Shown piece by piece: positions 22,055 to 29,499 of a stretch of 32,734 nucleotides of DNA (positions within the stretch are counted from its first letter, which is position 1; the number at the start of each line of letters is the position of its first letter). The stretch lies in NCBI GenBank assembly GCA_039796935.1, contig JBDKIV010000079.1, forward strand, positions 1 to 32,734, written 5' to 3'. Source of the DNA: VFMC01 sp039796935 (GTDB taxonomy: Bacteria > Actinomycetota > Acidimicrobiia > Acidimicrobiales > Ilumatobacteraceae). The position numbers were made by a program, and so were the translations under genes. The notes under the pieces are model-generated. The model searched no databases. It worked only from the letters and a program-made list of their open reading frames with translations, and was not told the origin of the DNA.

Positions 22055-22778
22055 GGACCCGTCTGCGTTGTTGGATGCTCCGTCGGACGGCAAGCGTCCA
22101 GCCGATCACCACGAGGACGGAGAAGATCCACCACTGCACCATGTAGGACAGGTGCGAACCTTCGCTCGATCGCGGCGGTGGAAGGGGGAGCGGTACGTCG
22201 CCTTGCGGCGGCTGCACCTCGATGAGGTCGATGTAGAGCGGCGCGAGTTGTCTGGGCAGTTGCTGGGCGAGACGATCGATGTCGATCCGCTGGATCTCGG
22301 CGAGCTCGCCGGGCGGGTCGGTGAGCCCGCCGAGTCGTCGAGCCTCGGAGACCCGTAGTCGTCCGGTGATCTGCACCACGCCGGACGGTGCCCGAGGCAC
22401 GTCGACGCCCACTGGTACGAACCCGCGGTTGACCAGCACGAGGCGGCCGTCGTCGAGCGGTGCCAGAGGAGTGACGACATTGACGCCAGGTGCGCCAGCT
22501 TGGGAAGCATTGATACGCAGTACCTGCTCGCCGGCGAGGTACGAGCCGCTGACGGTGACGATCCTCCACTCCACTGCCGCTGGGTCCGTGTCGAGTTGCA
22601 CCACCTGCGTGAACGGCTCTGGTGGGAGTGTCTGACGAGATTCGGTCTCGGCATTGAAGTCTCGTCGCTGCTGGAGACGGTCGTACTGCCAGAACCCGAG
22701 GTTGACCATCGAGACGACCAGGGCGATGCACAGCGCGTGGAAGGCCAGCCACCGAGGCCTGACGAGGAACCGATACAT
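21948..22778 (-). CDS. SURF1 family cytochrome oxidase assembly protein
   Basis: A 276-residue membrane protein of the SURF1 family, needed for assembly of haem-copper cytochrome c oxidase. It has the standard layout: an N-terminal transmembrane helix ending in NLGFWQYDRLQQR, a periplasmic domain with VTVSGSYL, VLVNRGFVPV and ITGRLR strands, and a second helix starting near YMVQWW. After this helix a 40-residue charged tail without homology is encoded antisense to the lycopene cyclase 3' end. The ATG at 22778 is preferred because the first helix follows and a TACCGT box is 8 nt upstream; an upstream in-frame ATG at 22823 would run into the divergent gene's promoter. Confidence 0.9.
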   Translation of the reverse strand: MYRFLVRPRWLAFHALCIALVVSMVNLGFWQYDRLQQRRDFNAETESRQTLPPEPFTQVVQLDTDPAAVEWRIVTVSGSYLAGEQVLRINASQAGAPGVNVVTPLAPLDDGRLVLVNRGFVPVGVDVPRAPSGVVQITGRLRVSEARRLGGLTDPPGELAEIQRIDIDRLAQQLPRQLAPLYIDLIEVQPPQGDVPLPLPPPRSSEGSHLSYMVQWWIFSVLVVIGWTLAVRRSIQQRRRVLNAEAARGSDGGTDADYPPRAAHEGAREMPRTPSP

Positions 22779-22786
22779 CGTCCCTG

Positions 22787-22792
22787 ACGGTA
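22787..22792 (-). promoter_or_regulatory. -10 box of the SURF1 gene
   Basis: TACCGT on the minus strand, 8 nt before the ATG at 22778. Confidence 0.45.
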
Positions 22793-22823
22793 TCGCGGCG
22801 CACGCCCGACCAGCCGACAGCAC

Positions 22824-22829
22824 TACGGT
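22824..22829 (+). promoter_or_regulatory. -10 box of the APH-like kinase gene
   Basis: TACGGT, 9 nt before the ATG at 22839; the two divergent promoters share a 60-bp gap. Confidence 0.42.
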
Positions 22830-22838
22830 CTGAGATCG

Positions 22839-23882
22839 ATGAACGACGAACTGATCCCGGACTTCTTGACCTCATCGTGGCTGAGCGCTGCGCTCGGTGC
22901 CGAGGTGCGGGGGTTCACGGCGACGCGCATCGGTGACGGCCTCGTCGGGATGAACCTTCGGCTGCAGCTCGACGCCGAGCCGGGTGCTCCCGCCACCTTG
23001 GTCATCAAACTCCCGTCACCGGACCCGACGAGCCGCGCGACGGGAATCGCGCTCCGCAACTACGAACGCGAGGTCCGCTTCTATCGGGAGGTGGCGTCGA
23101 CGGTCGACGTTCGGGCTGCCGCATGCCACTCGGCTGACTGGGACCCCGACACGGGCGAGTTCCACCTGCTCCTCGAAGATCTCGCCCCTGGCGCCCAGGG
23201 CAATCAGATCGTGGGTTGTTCGGTCGGTCAGGCTCGCACGGCAGTGTTGGAACTTGCTCGGCTCCACGGTCCGCGGTGGGACGACCCGACGCTCGCCGAC
23301 CTCGACTGGCTCCAGCGTCGCACCACGGCCGACGACACGGCGGCCCTGGTCAGTCTCTGGCAGTTGTTCGTCCCAGGGTTCCTCTCGATGTTCTCGCGCT
23401 ATCTCGACACCGAGCAGGTCGAGTTGGTCGAACGCTTCGGCAGCCGTCTGGCCGACTGGGTGGACGGTCATGTCGGACCGCTCACCGTGACCCACGGTGA
23501 CTATCGGCTCGACAATCTGATGTTCGCCACCGAGCTCGGTGGCTCGCCGATCGCAGTGGTCGACTGGCAGACGCCGGGCCACGGAACCGCGCTGTCGGAT
23601 GTGAGCTACTTCCTCGGTGCCGGATTGCTGTCCGACGAGCGTCGTCGAGTCGAGCGGACGTTGGTGGACGAGTACGCCGAGGCGCTCGCCGCGTACCAGG
23701 TGGAGGTGGACGAGGAGTGGCTCTGGCGCCAGTACTGCCGAGACGCCTTCGGAGGGGTCATCATGAGTGTCGTCGCCTCTCAGGTCGTCGGGGTCAGCGA
23801 GCGCAGCGAAGCGATGTTCGCAGCGATGGCGACCCGCCACACGCAGCATGCGCTCGACCTCGATTCGCTCTCCCTCGTCTAG
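22839..23882 (+). CDS. APH-like phosphotransferase family protein
   Basis: A 347-residue protein with the aminoglycoside phosphotransferase/choline kinase fold. The catalytic loop is HGDYRLDN (residues 219-226, catalytic Asp221), and VVDWQTP is the metal-binding Asp segment. The N-lobe has VIKLPS with the ATP-binding Lys and a conserved Glu in NYEREVRFY. These features resemble the EcKinase-like/DUF1679-type proteins common in actinobacteria, often found near acyl-CoA metabolism genes. No antibiotic substrate should be assumed; the natural substrate is unknown. The DUF4262 gene follows 21 bp later on the same strand and may be co-transcribed. Confidence 0.86.
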   Translation: MNDELIPDFLTSSWLSAALGAEVRGFTATRIGDGLVGMNLRLQLDAEPGAPATLVIKLPSPDPTSRATGIALRNYEREVRFYREVASTVDVRAAACHSADWDPDTGEFHLLLEDLAPGAQGNQIVGCSVGQARTAVLELARLHGPRWDDPTLADLDWLQRRTTADDTAALVSLWQLFVPGFLSMFSRYLDTEQVELVERFGSRLADWVDGHVGPLTVTHGDYRLDNLMFATELGGSPIAVVDWQTPGHGTALSDVSYFLGAGLLSDERRRVERTLVDEYAEALAAYQVEVDEEWLWRQYCRDAFGGVIMSVVASQVVGVSERSEAMFAAMATRHTQHALDLDSLSLV

Positions 23883-23903
23883 TTCGTCGGGCAGCGCTTC
23901 ACC

Positions 23904-24395
23904 ATGGACCTTCCTGATTTCTCGTTGCCCCACGCCGAGAAGATCGAGTGGATGATCGAGACCGCTGGCTGGGCGATCGAGTCCGTGCCGGCGCAGATCG
24001 ATTCCGACCCGCCGATCCCCGGATACTCGTACACGATCGGGTTCCCCTCGGCCTTCGGCTTCGCCGAGGTCCTCGTCTTCGGCCTCGCCCCTGTGGCGGC
24101 AAAGGGTGTGTTCGAGTTGACGGCCGAACTCTTGTCGGGTGGGACGGTGATCCCGCTCGGCGTCGAACTCACCGGGCTCTTCGACAACGGACTCCGGTGC
24201 GTCTTCGCCCCGGTCGACCTCGACGAGTGGTCAGACCTCGTGGCGACCGCTGTGGCCTGGTACCGGACCGCTCCCTTCGAGGTGGTCCAACTGCTCTGGC
24301 CCGACCGTCGGGGGGTGTTGCCGACGGAGCCCGGTTTCGATCCCCGTGTTCGAAACGCTCAACCCGTCATCGGGACGATGGGCAGCACGGAGTAG
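23904..24395 (+). CDS. DUF4262-type protein
   Basis: A 163-residue soluble protein. The pattern of a GWAIESV start, a YSYTIGFPSAFGFAEVLVFGL segment (with the central YTIGF) and a later FAPVDLDEW fits what I remember of DUF4262, a small actinobacterial family of unknown function. No catalytic residues can be named. The ATG at 23904 is 21 bp after the kinase stop, and no clear -10 box or Shine-Dalgarno precedes it, so it is probably read from the kinase transcript. Its stop is 34 bp from the convergent deacetylase gene, with no strong hairpin between. Confidence 0.72.
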   Translation: MDLPDFSLPHAEKIEWMIETAGWAIESVPAQIDSDPPIPGYSYTIGFPSAFGFAEVLVFGLAPVAAKGVFELTAELLSGGTVIPLGVELTGLFDNGLRCVFAPVDLDEWSDLVATAVAWYRTAPFEVVQLLWPDRRGVLPTEPGFDPRVRNAQPVIGTMGSTE

Positions 24396-24429
24396 GAGCG
24401 CGAGGGGAAAGACCGACGTCCCGGTTCGC

Positions 24430-25281
24430 TCAGGGCGTCCTGGGCCTGACGCCGTCGAACAACTCGGACACGGTGGTGAGTCGGTATCCCTCGGCAAGAT
24501 ACGTCTCGATCACAGCGGGTAGAGCTGCGATCTCGGTGCTTCGCTGCAGCACGAGTTGATCGTCGGGGCCGGTGAACTCGAACGCCGAACGCCCGATGCC
24601 GTCGTGGAAGATGACGAGCGCACCATCGTGGGCGCTCTCGATGTAGTTGCGCCGTACCCCGTCGACGTCGTCGTCTGGCGTGCCGACGCCCGGATCGCGG
24701 CTGACGGACCAGAGTGCGACATCGTGCCCGAGTTCGGCGGCGGCCTGGAGCACCGCTCCGGTGACGTGGCCCCGCACGGGCCGGAACCACCGCGGTCGCT
24801 CTCCGGTCACAGCGGCCACTGCGTCGGCCCCGCGCTCGATCGTCGAACGAACCTCCCCGCCGGTCTGCAGCGCAGCGCTGTGATGGTCGTAGGTGTGGTT
24901 GGCGACCTCGTGCCCGAGTTCGACCATCCGGGCGACGTCGTCGGGCCGACGTCGGACCAGTTCTCCGATGACGAAGAAGGTGGCGGGCACGTCGTATCGA
25001 GCGAGGATGTCGAGGACGTTCGGGGTGAACAGCCCCGTCGGGCCGTCGTCGAAGGTGAGGGCGAGGGAACGCTCGCCGCCGTCGGTGCCCTGCTCTCGGC
25101 TCCACCAGACGGTGATGTCGCCGCGTCGCATACCCGCCGAGACGTTCGAGCGGAATCCGCCGGTCATCCGCTCGCTGCCACGGTGATTCCCCGCGGCGAA
25201 CGCCCCGACGGGAACACCGACCGCAGCGGCGACGGCAGCGCCGCCGAGGCCTGCCCGAGTGACGAACGACCGTCTGTCCAC
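24430..25281 (-). CDS. Polysaccharide deacetylase, Tat-exported
   Basis: A 283-residue carbohydrate esterase family 4 protein. An N-terminal twin-arginine signal (DRRSFVTR, then a hydrophobic stretch to about residue 30) indicates folded export by the Tat system. The NodB domain has motif 1 TFDDGP (Asp78, Asp79) and motif 2 NHTYDH (His129, His133), the metal ligands. Motif 3 is FRPVRGH rather than the common R-P-P-[FY]-G, and a late VIFHDG carries the final His. It probably deacetylates a cell-wall or extracellular glycan; which one cannot be told. GTG start with TAGCCT 9 nt upstream. Confidence 0.9.
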   Translation of the reverse strand: MDRRSFVTRAGLGGAAVAAAVGVPVGAFAAGNHRGSERMTGGFRSNVSAGMRRGDITVWWSREQGTDGGERSLALTFDDGPTGLFTPNVLDILARYDVPATFFVIGELVRRRPDDVARMVELGHEVANHTYDHHSAALQTGGEVRSTIERGADAVAAVTGERPRWFRPVRGHVTGAVLQAAAELGHDVALWSVSRDPGVGTPDDDVDGVRRNYIESAHDGALVIFHDGIGRSAFEFTGPDDQLVLQRSTEIAALPAVIETYLAEGYRLTTVSELFDGVRPRTP

Positions 25282-25290
25282 GGAGAGGAA

Positions 25291-25296
25291 AGGCTA
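25291..25296 (-). promoter_or_regulatory. -10 box of the polysaccharide deacetylase gene
   Basis: TAGCCT on the minus strand, 9 nt before the GTG at 25281, within the 73-bp gap after the saccharopine dehydrogenase-family gene. Confidence 0.42.
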
Positions 25297-25354
25297 CGAG
25301 CGATCCTGCGTGATCGGTGCCCTCGCGGGCGCGCCCGACCTCGGCCGGGAAGAT

Positions 25355-26578
25355 CTAGGCCGCCAGGAGCGCCGCTCGTTCGTCGACGCCGTGCGGCACG
25401 CCGAAGTCGCCCAACAGTTCGACGAAGGGGTCGGCCGAGAAGGCCTCGGGGCCGAGCACGCCGACGCCCTGCCACATGCCATGTGCGAGCAGCTCGACGG
25501 CGACGACGGGATGCACGGCGGTCTGCCACACCACGGCCTGGTGCCCGTACTCGCGCATCGTCCATTCGTTGTCGACCACGTGGTAGAGGTATGCCTCGCG
25601 TGCGGAACCGTCGACGCCGAGCCCGCGAACCAGGGTGCCTGCGCAGGTGCGGCCGCGCATTCGGTCGCCGAGTTCGGCGGGGTTGGGAAGCACTGCGGCA
25701 ACGACGTCGCGGGGCGACACCTCGACGCCCCTGACGGACACTGGCCTGGTGCTGTCGAGGCCGAGCTTGCGGAGGGTTCGGAGTACGTCGAGAAACTCGT
25801 CGCCGAGCCCGTACTTGAACGTGACCCGGCCGACGTCGAGCCACCGGGGCATGAGCACGACCTCTTCGTGCTCGACGTTGACGCACTCGAGCGGTCCGAT
25901 TCCCTCGGGAAAGACGAAGGTCTCGGGCTCGCTGAACGGCTCGGTGGTGAACCACCCTCGCTCGCGCTCGTAGATCACCGGGGGATTGAGGCACTCTTCG
26001 ATGGTGGTCCAGATCGAGAACGTGGGGGCGAAGGCGAACCCGTCGATGACCAGGTCGCTCCCGTCCCTCACGCCGATCTCGTCGATGCGCGAAAACAGGT
26101 GGTCGGAGGCGTAGCGGGCCATGACGTCGGAGAAACCCGGTTCGACCCCCATGCCCACCAGAGCGAGTTGTCCTCGCTCGGCCCACTGCTGTGACATGGC
26201 GAACTGCTCGTCGCCCAACATCACGCCTGTCCGCCGGTAGGGATCGTGGGGGTGAGGACTCGACATGTGCATGGCCATGTCGAGGTAGTGGCATCCGGCG
26301 GCGAATGCCGCGTCGAAGATCGGTGGATTGAGGCGCGGGTCGCAGGCGTTGATGACGATGTCGGCACCCGTGGCGCGGATGAGGTCGGTCACGTCATCGC
26401 GGTTGGACGCGTCGACGCGGACCGCGCTGACCTTCGTCGAACCGCACCGAGCCGCAGCCTGCTGGGCGCGGTGGGCGTCGACATCGGCAACGACGATCGC
26501 CTCGAAGGCCGCCCGACGTGCTGCGATGGACGCGAAGGCTGCGCCGACTCCGCCTGAACCGATCACGAGAACTCGCAT
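25355..26578 (-). CDS. Saccharopine dehydrogenase family protein
   Basis: A 407-residue NAD(P)-dependent enzyme of the saccharopine dehydrogenase/carboxynorspermidine synthase family. It begins with a Rossmann fold (VLVIGSGGVGAAFA, then VVADVD) and continues with NACDPRLN and CHYLDMAM, which match the family. The middle contains VGMGVEPGFSDVMA. The closest activities I recall are LYS1-type saccharopine reductase and carboxynorspermidine synthase, so it may make or break a C-N bond between an amino acid or amine and a carbonyl compound. The ATG at 26578 is chosen over two in-frame ATGs just upstream (26584, 26587) because TACCAT lies 7 nt before it and overlaps those alternatives. Confidence 0.87.
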   Translation of the reverse strand: MRVLVIGSGGVGAAFASIAARRAAFEAIVVADVDAHRAQQAAARCGSTKVSAVRVDASNRDDVTDLIRATGADIVINACDPRLNPPIFDAAFAAGCHYLDMAMHMSSPHPHDPYRRTGVMLGDEQFAMSQQWAERGQLALVGMGVEPGFSDVMARYASDHLFSRIDEIGVRDGSDLVIDGFAFAPTFSIWTTIEECLNPPVIYERERGWFTTEPFSEPETFVFPEGIGPLECVNVEHEEVVLMPRWLDVGRVTFKYGLGDEFLDVLRTLRKLGLDSTRPVSVRGVEVSPRDVVAAVLPNPAELGDRMRGRTCAGTLVRGLGVDGSAREAYLYHVVDNEWTMREYGHQAVVWQTAVHPVVAVELLAHGMWQGVGVLGPEAFSADPFVELLGDFGVPHGVDERAALLAA

Positions 26579-26585
26579 GGCCATC

Positions 26586-26591
26586 ATGGTA
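26586..26591 (-). promoter_or_regulatory. -10 box of the saccharopine dehydrogenase-family gene
   Basis: TACCAT on the minus strand, 7 nt before the ATG at 26578; predicts a leaderless start. Confidence 0.52.
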
Positions 26592-26598
26592 GCACGAC

Positions 26599-26616
26599 CC
26601 TGACTGACGAGTCAGG
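26599..26616. promoter_or_regulatory. Perfect 18-bp inverted repeat, probable operator
   Basis: CCTGACT-GACG-AGTCAGG, 7-bp arms. It starts 7 bp upstream of the -10 box of the minus-strand dehydrogenase gene, so it would cover that promoter's -35 region. A dimeric repressor bound here would block the gene. Confidence 0.55.
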
Positions 26617-26630
26617 CATGCTGACCTTTC

Positions 26631-26659
26631 GATCAGTCGAATTGGTCGGAGGATCAGTC
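26631..26659. promoter_or_regulatory. Direct repeat of GATCAGTC, 21 bp apart
   Basis: GATCAGTC at 26631-26638 and again at 26652-26659, two helical turns apart and extended to GATCAGTCAG in the second copy. The TCAG/CTGA core resembles the arms of the palindrome at 26599-26616, so the divergent region may hold several half-sites for one regulator. Confidence 0.4.
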
Positions 26660-26765
26660 AGTGGAGTTCGCGGCGGAGCGAGAGCGCACTCCGGTCCGGT
26701 CGCGCTGAGTGGTGTTGACTACGTTCTGACCGACCGGTGGGGGCCGGTCTCCCAGTACATACCCC

Positions 26766-26769
26766 GGAG
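26766..26769 (+). promoter_or_regulatory. Shine-Dalgarno site of the acyl-CoA synthetase gene
   Basis: GGAG 7 nt before the ATG at 26777; it decides this start over the in-frame ATG at 26618. Confidence 0.6.
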
Positions 26770-26776
26770 AACCACG

Positions 26777-28429
26777 ATGAGCGAGACCGTTGCCACCGAG
26801 TGGAATTTGGCGGACGTCTATGAGGCTGTAGCAGCACGGATCCCGGATCGGCCGTGCCAGATCCAGGGCGACCGGGTGATCACCTGGGCCGAGTTCGATC
26901 GGAGGACCGCGTCGCTCGCCGCTGATTTCATCGACGCGGGTCTCGGTCGCCAGGCCAAGGTCGCGTGCTACCTCTTCAACGGTCCTGAATACATGGAGAC
27001 GATGGTGGCGGCGTTCAAGGCGGCGATGGCGCCCGTGAACACCAACTACCGCTACGCCGCCGACGAGATCGTGTATCTGTTCGACAATGCCGACGCCGAG
27101 GCGGTGGTCTTTCACGCCAGCTTCACGCCGACGGTCGACGAGGTCCGGTCGCGCCTGCCGAAGGTGCGCCGTTGGTACGTCGTTGCCGACCACACCGGCG
27201 CGGGGCCGGAGTGGGCGACTCCGTACGAGTCGGTCGCCACGTCGGGCCGCTCCCTCGAACTCGCATGGAGCCGCAGCGGCGACGACCTGCTGCTGCTGTA
27301 CACGGGAGGCACCACCGGGATGCCGAAGGGTGTGATGTGGCGCCAGGACGACCTTTTCAACGTGCTCGGTGCCGGTGGGAATGCCATCTCGGGCGTGCCG
27401 CCGGCAGCAGGAGTCGACGAACTCGTCTCACGTATCGACCCAGCCGGCCCGACCCCGGTTGCTCTGGCGGCGTGCCCGCTGATGCACGGGACGGGGCAGT
27501 TCTCCGCCATCAACAACATGGCTGTCGGCGGATGCATCGTGTCGCTCGTCCAACGGCACTTCGACGTGGACGAACTGTTCTCGACGATCGAGCAGCGGCG
27601 AGTGACCAGCCTGATCATCGTCGGCCAGGCCTTCGCCGGGCCGATGCTCGATGCGCTCGAGGCGAACCCGACCCGGTACGACCTGTCGTCACTCGGCCTG
27701 ATGGTGTCGTCGGGCGTGATGTGGAGCCGGGAGAACAAAGACGGTCTGCTCCGCCACCTGCCCCAGGTCGTCCTGTTCGACTCGTTCGGCTCGTCCGAGG
27801 CGGTCGGCATGGGAGGCTCGGTATCGGCGGCCGGCGCAGCACAACGAACTGCGACGTTCAGTCTCGGCGCCAACTGTGCCGTGTTCTCCGAGGATGGCCG
27901 ACGCGTCGAGCCCGGGTCGGGAGAGCAGGGTCTGGTGGCCGTCGGCGGCTACATACCGCTCGGCTACTACAAGGACGAGGCCAAGTCGGCGCAGACGTTC
28001 CGCACCTTCGAGGGGCGACGGTGGAGCGTTCCGGGTGACTTCGCGACCGTCGACGCGGACGGCACCCTGCACCTGCTCGGTCGGGGATCGGTCTGCATCA
28101 ACACCGGTGGTGAGAAGGTCTTCCCCGAAGAGGTCGAGGAAGCACTGAAGACCCATCCGGCCGTGCGTGACGCCGTTGCGGTCGGTCTGCCCGATCCGAG
28201 ATTCGGCGAGACGATCTGCGCCGTGGTCGAGGCCGAGGAGGGTTCCGCTGCGGTGACGCTCTCGGAGCTGAGCGAGCACGTCAAGCAGCATCTCGCTGCC
28301 TACAAGGCGCCGCGACATCTCGTGCTCGTCGACACCATCGGCCGCGCCCCCAATGGCAAGGTCGACTACAAGCGGCTCAAGGCGGTGGCCATCGAGCAGG
28401 AGGGCGCGTCCAGGGGGATCGGTGAATGA
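26777..28429 (+). CDS. Acyl-CoA synthetase (FadD-like)
   Basis: A 550-residue AMP-forming ligase that activates a carboxylic acid to its CoA thioester. The P-loop-like AMP-binding motif is YTGGTTGMPKG from residue 175, followed by VMWRQDD, a pattern I associate with mycobacterial FadD19-type steroid side-chain or fatty acid ligases. The C-terminal lid has GRGSVCINTGGEKVFPEEVEE and the catalytic Lys region APNGKVDYKRL. The ATG at 26777 has GGAG 7 nt upstream and begins the homologous region; the frame extends upstream without support. Its stop overlaps the next gene's ATG by four bases. The promoter is not firmly placed; TACGTT at 26720-26725 is one option, which would leave a leader of about 45 nt. 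Confidence 0.9.
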   Translation: MSETVATEWNLADVYEAVAARIPDRPCQIQGDRVITWAEFDRRTASLAADFIDAGLGRQAKVACYLFNGPEYMETMVAAFKAAMAPVNTNYRYAADEIVYLFDNADAEAVVFHASFTPTVDEVRSRLPKVRRWYVVADHTGAGPEWATPYESVATSGRSLELAWSRSGDDLLLLYTGGTTGMPKGVMWRQDDLFNVLGAGGNAISGVPPAAGVDELVSRIDPAGPTPVALAACPLMHGTGQFSAINNMAVGGCIVSLVQRHFDVDELFSTIEQRRVTSLIIVGQAFAGPMLDALEANPTRYDLSSLGLMVSSGVMWSRENKDGLLRHLPQVVLFDSFGSSEAVGMGGSVSAAGAAQRTATFSLGANCAVFSEDGRRVEPGSGEQGLVAVGGYIPLGYYKDEAKSAQTFRTFEGRRWSVPGDFATVDADGTLHLLGRGSVCINTGGEKVFPEEVEEALKTHPAVRDAVAVGLPDPRFGETICAVVEAEEGSAAVTLSELSEHVKQHLAAYKAPRHLVLVDTIGRAPNGKVDYKRLKAVAIEQEGASRGIGE

Positions 28430-29283
28430 CGGCTCCTGATCTCACCTCGCAACTCGGCTCGGGAGCGAGCGTGCTCATGCCGGGTGTGTGGGATCCGCTG
28501 TCGGCACTGCTCGCGCAGGAGGCGGGCTTCCAGGCAGTCTTCCTCTCTGGTTACTGCGTCAGCGGCAGTGCCCTCGGGGCCCCCGACATCGGGCTGTTGA
28601 CCCAGACCGAGATGTTCGATGTGGCGCGCCGAGTGTGCTCATCGGTGCCCTCGGTGTCGGTGGTCGTCGATGCAGACACCGGCTACGGCAACGCCGTCAA
28701 CACCATCCGTACGGTCGAACTGTGGGAGCAGGCCGGAGCCTCGGGGATCTTCCTCGAGGATCAGGTCTGGCCGAAGCGCTGCGGCCACATGGCGGGCAAG
28801 CAGGTCATCGACGCATCCGACTGGATCACCAAGCTGCGCGCTGCGCTCGATCATCGGAGCGCGCTCCATGTCGTTGCTCGCACGGATGCCCGTGCGGCGC
28901 ACGGGTTGGAGGATGCGCTCGAGCGGGGCCGTATGGCTCGAGACCTCGGCGTCGACGGGGTGTTCGTCGAGGCCCCCGAATCGGTCGCCGAACTCGAGGC
29001 GATCGCGGCTGCACTGCCCGACGTCACCCTGGTCGCCAACATGGTCGAGACCGGGAAGACTCCGTTGCTCACCCCTGCGGAACTCGCCGACCTCGGCTTC
29101 CGGCTCGTGCTCTCGCCGGTGTCGTTGTTGTTCAGTTCCGTCCGCGCCATCAGATCGTCGCTGCAGCACCTCGCTGCCGAGGGGACGATGCGCGGCCAGA
29201 TGGGTGATCTCGTCTCCTTCGACGACTTCACCTCGATCGTCGGACTCGATCGGCACCGAGCGGCTCAAGAGCGTTATCGCTGA
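28426..29283 (+). CDS. Isocitrate lyase / PEP mutase family protein
   Basis: A 285-residue TIM-barrel enzyme of the isocitrate lyase/phosphoenolpyruvate mutase superfamily. The metal-binding segment is DADTGYGNA (Asp82, Asp84). The EDQVWPKRCGH segment places Cys119 where lyases of this family have the catalytic KKCGH Cys (here KRCGH, residues 117-121), and RTDAR follows. This favours a C-C lyase, such as a 2-methylisocitrate lyase-like or oxaloacetate/dimethylmalate-type enzyme, over a phosphonate mutase. ATGA overlap with the acyl-CoA synthetase gene implies a joint pathway in which an activated acid and a 2-hydroxy-dicarboxylate or -tricarboxylate are handled together; the substrate is unknown. 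Confidence 0.87.
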   Translation: MTAPDLTSQLGSGASVLMPGVWDPLSALLAQEAGFQAVFLSGYCVSGSALGAPDIGLLTQTEMFDVARRVCSSVPSVSVVVDADTGYGNAVNTIRTVELWEQAGASGIFLEDQVWPKRCGHMAGKQVIDASDWITKLRAALDHRSALHVVARTDARAAHGLEDALERGRMARDLGVDGVFVEAPESVAELEAIAAALPDVTLVANMVETGKTPLLTPAELADLGFRLVLSPVSLLFSSVRAIRSSLQHLAAEGTMRGQMGDLVSFDDFTSIVGLDRHRAAQERYR

Positions 29284-29299
29284 CACTGCGGCGACTCGC

Positions 29300-29305
29300 T
29301 AACAT
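29300..29305 (+). promoter_or_regulatory. -10 box of the metX leader transcript
   Basis: TAACAT, placing the transcription start near 29312, where the first riboswitch stem begins. CTGACA at 29280-29285 would be a -35, but the 14-bp spacer is short. Confidence 0.5.
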
Positions 29306-29311
29306 CGCTCC

Positions 29312-29404
29312 GACACGCATCACGAGTGACCCCACCACCTGGTTGGGTCCGGCAACCGGGGAGGAAGCCCCACGGTGCCTTCCCGCTTCTGCGGGGATGT
29401 GGTC
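29312..29404 (+). ncRNA. SAM riboswitch (SAM-I/SAM-IV clan) upstream of metX
   Basis: A 93-nt leader element with the core of the SAM-I/SAM-IV clan. P1 pairs 29312-29321 with 29396-29404 (one bulged A, one G-U). P2 is a hairpin, GACCC-c-ACC with loop ACCT and GGT-t-GGGTC (ending at 29349), followed at once by the conserved CGGCAACC. P3 is GGGG-AGGAAG-CCCC (29358-29371), followed by ACGGTGC, the near-invariant 3' core of the family. A short hairpin CCCGC-TTCT-GCGGG (29382-29395) closes the fold. It should bind S-adenosylmethionine and turn metX off. The exact subclass (SAM-I, SAM-IV or the I/IV variant) needs a covariance model. A 6-bp GC hairpin at 29454-29469 may be part of the switch. Confidence 0.82.
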
Positions 29405-29488
29405 CCGGTCCGCCGGGGCAACACCGCTTCCGCTCGTGCAGCGAATCGACCGACGGCGCCGCCGCGCCGAGCACAGAGTGAGCACGAG

Positions 29489-29493
29489 AGGAG
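29489..29493 (+). promoter_or_regulatory. Shine-Dalgarno site of metX
   Basis: AGGAG 6 nt before the metX ATG, 20 nt after the GC hairpin at 29454-29469; a likely target if the riboswitch acts on translation. Confidence 0.65.
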
Positions 29494-29499
29494 AGAACG

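Noticed and set aside
22839..23882. Aminoglycoside resistance gene
   Set aside because: The APH fold and HGDYRLDN motif are shared by many metabolic kinases; nothing indicates antibiotic specificity or mobility.
28426..29283. Phosphonate biosynthesis locus led by PEP mutase
   Set aside because: The KRCGH catalytic-Cys motif favours a lyase, and no phosphonopyruvate decarboxylase or other phosphonate gene is adjacent.
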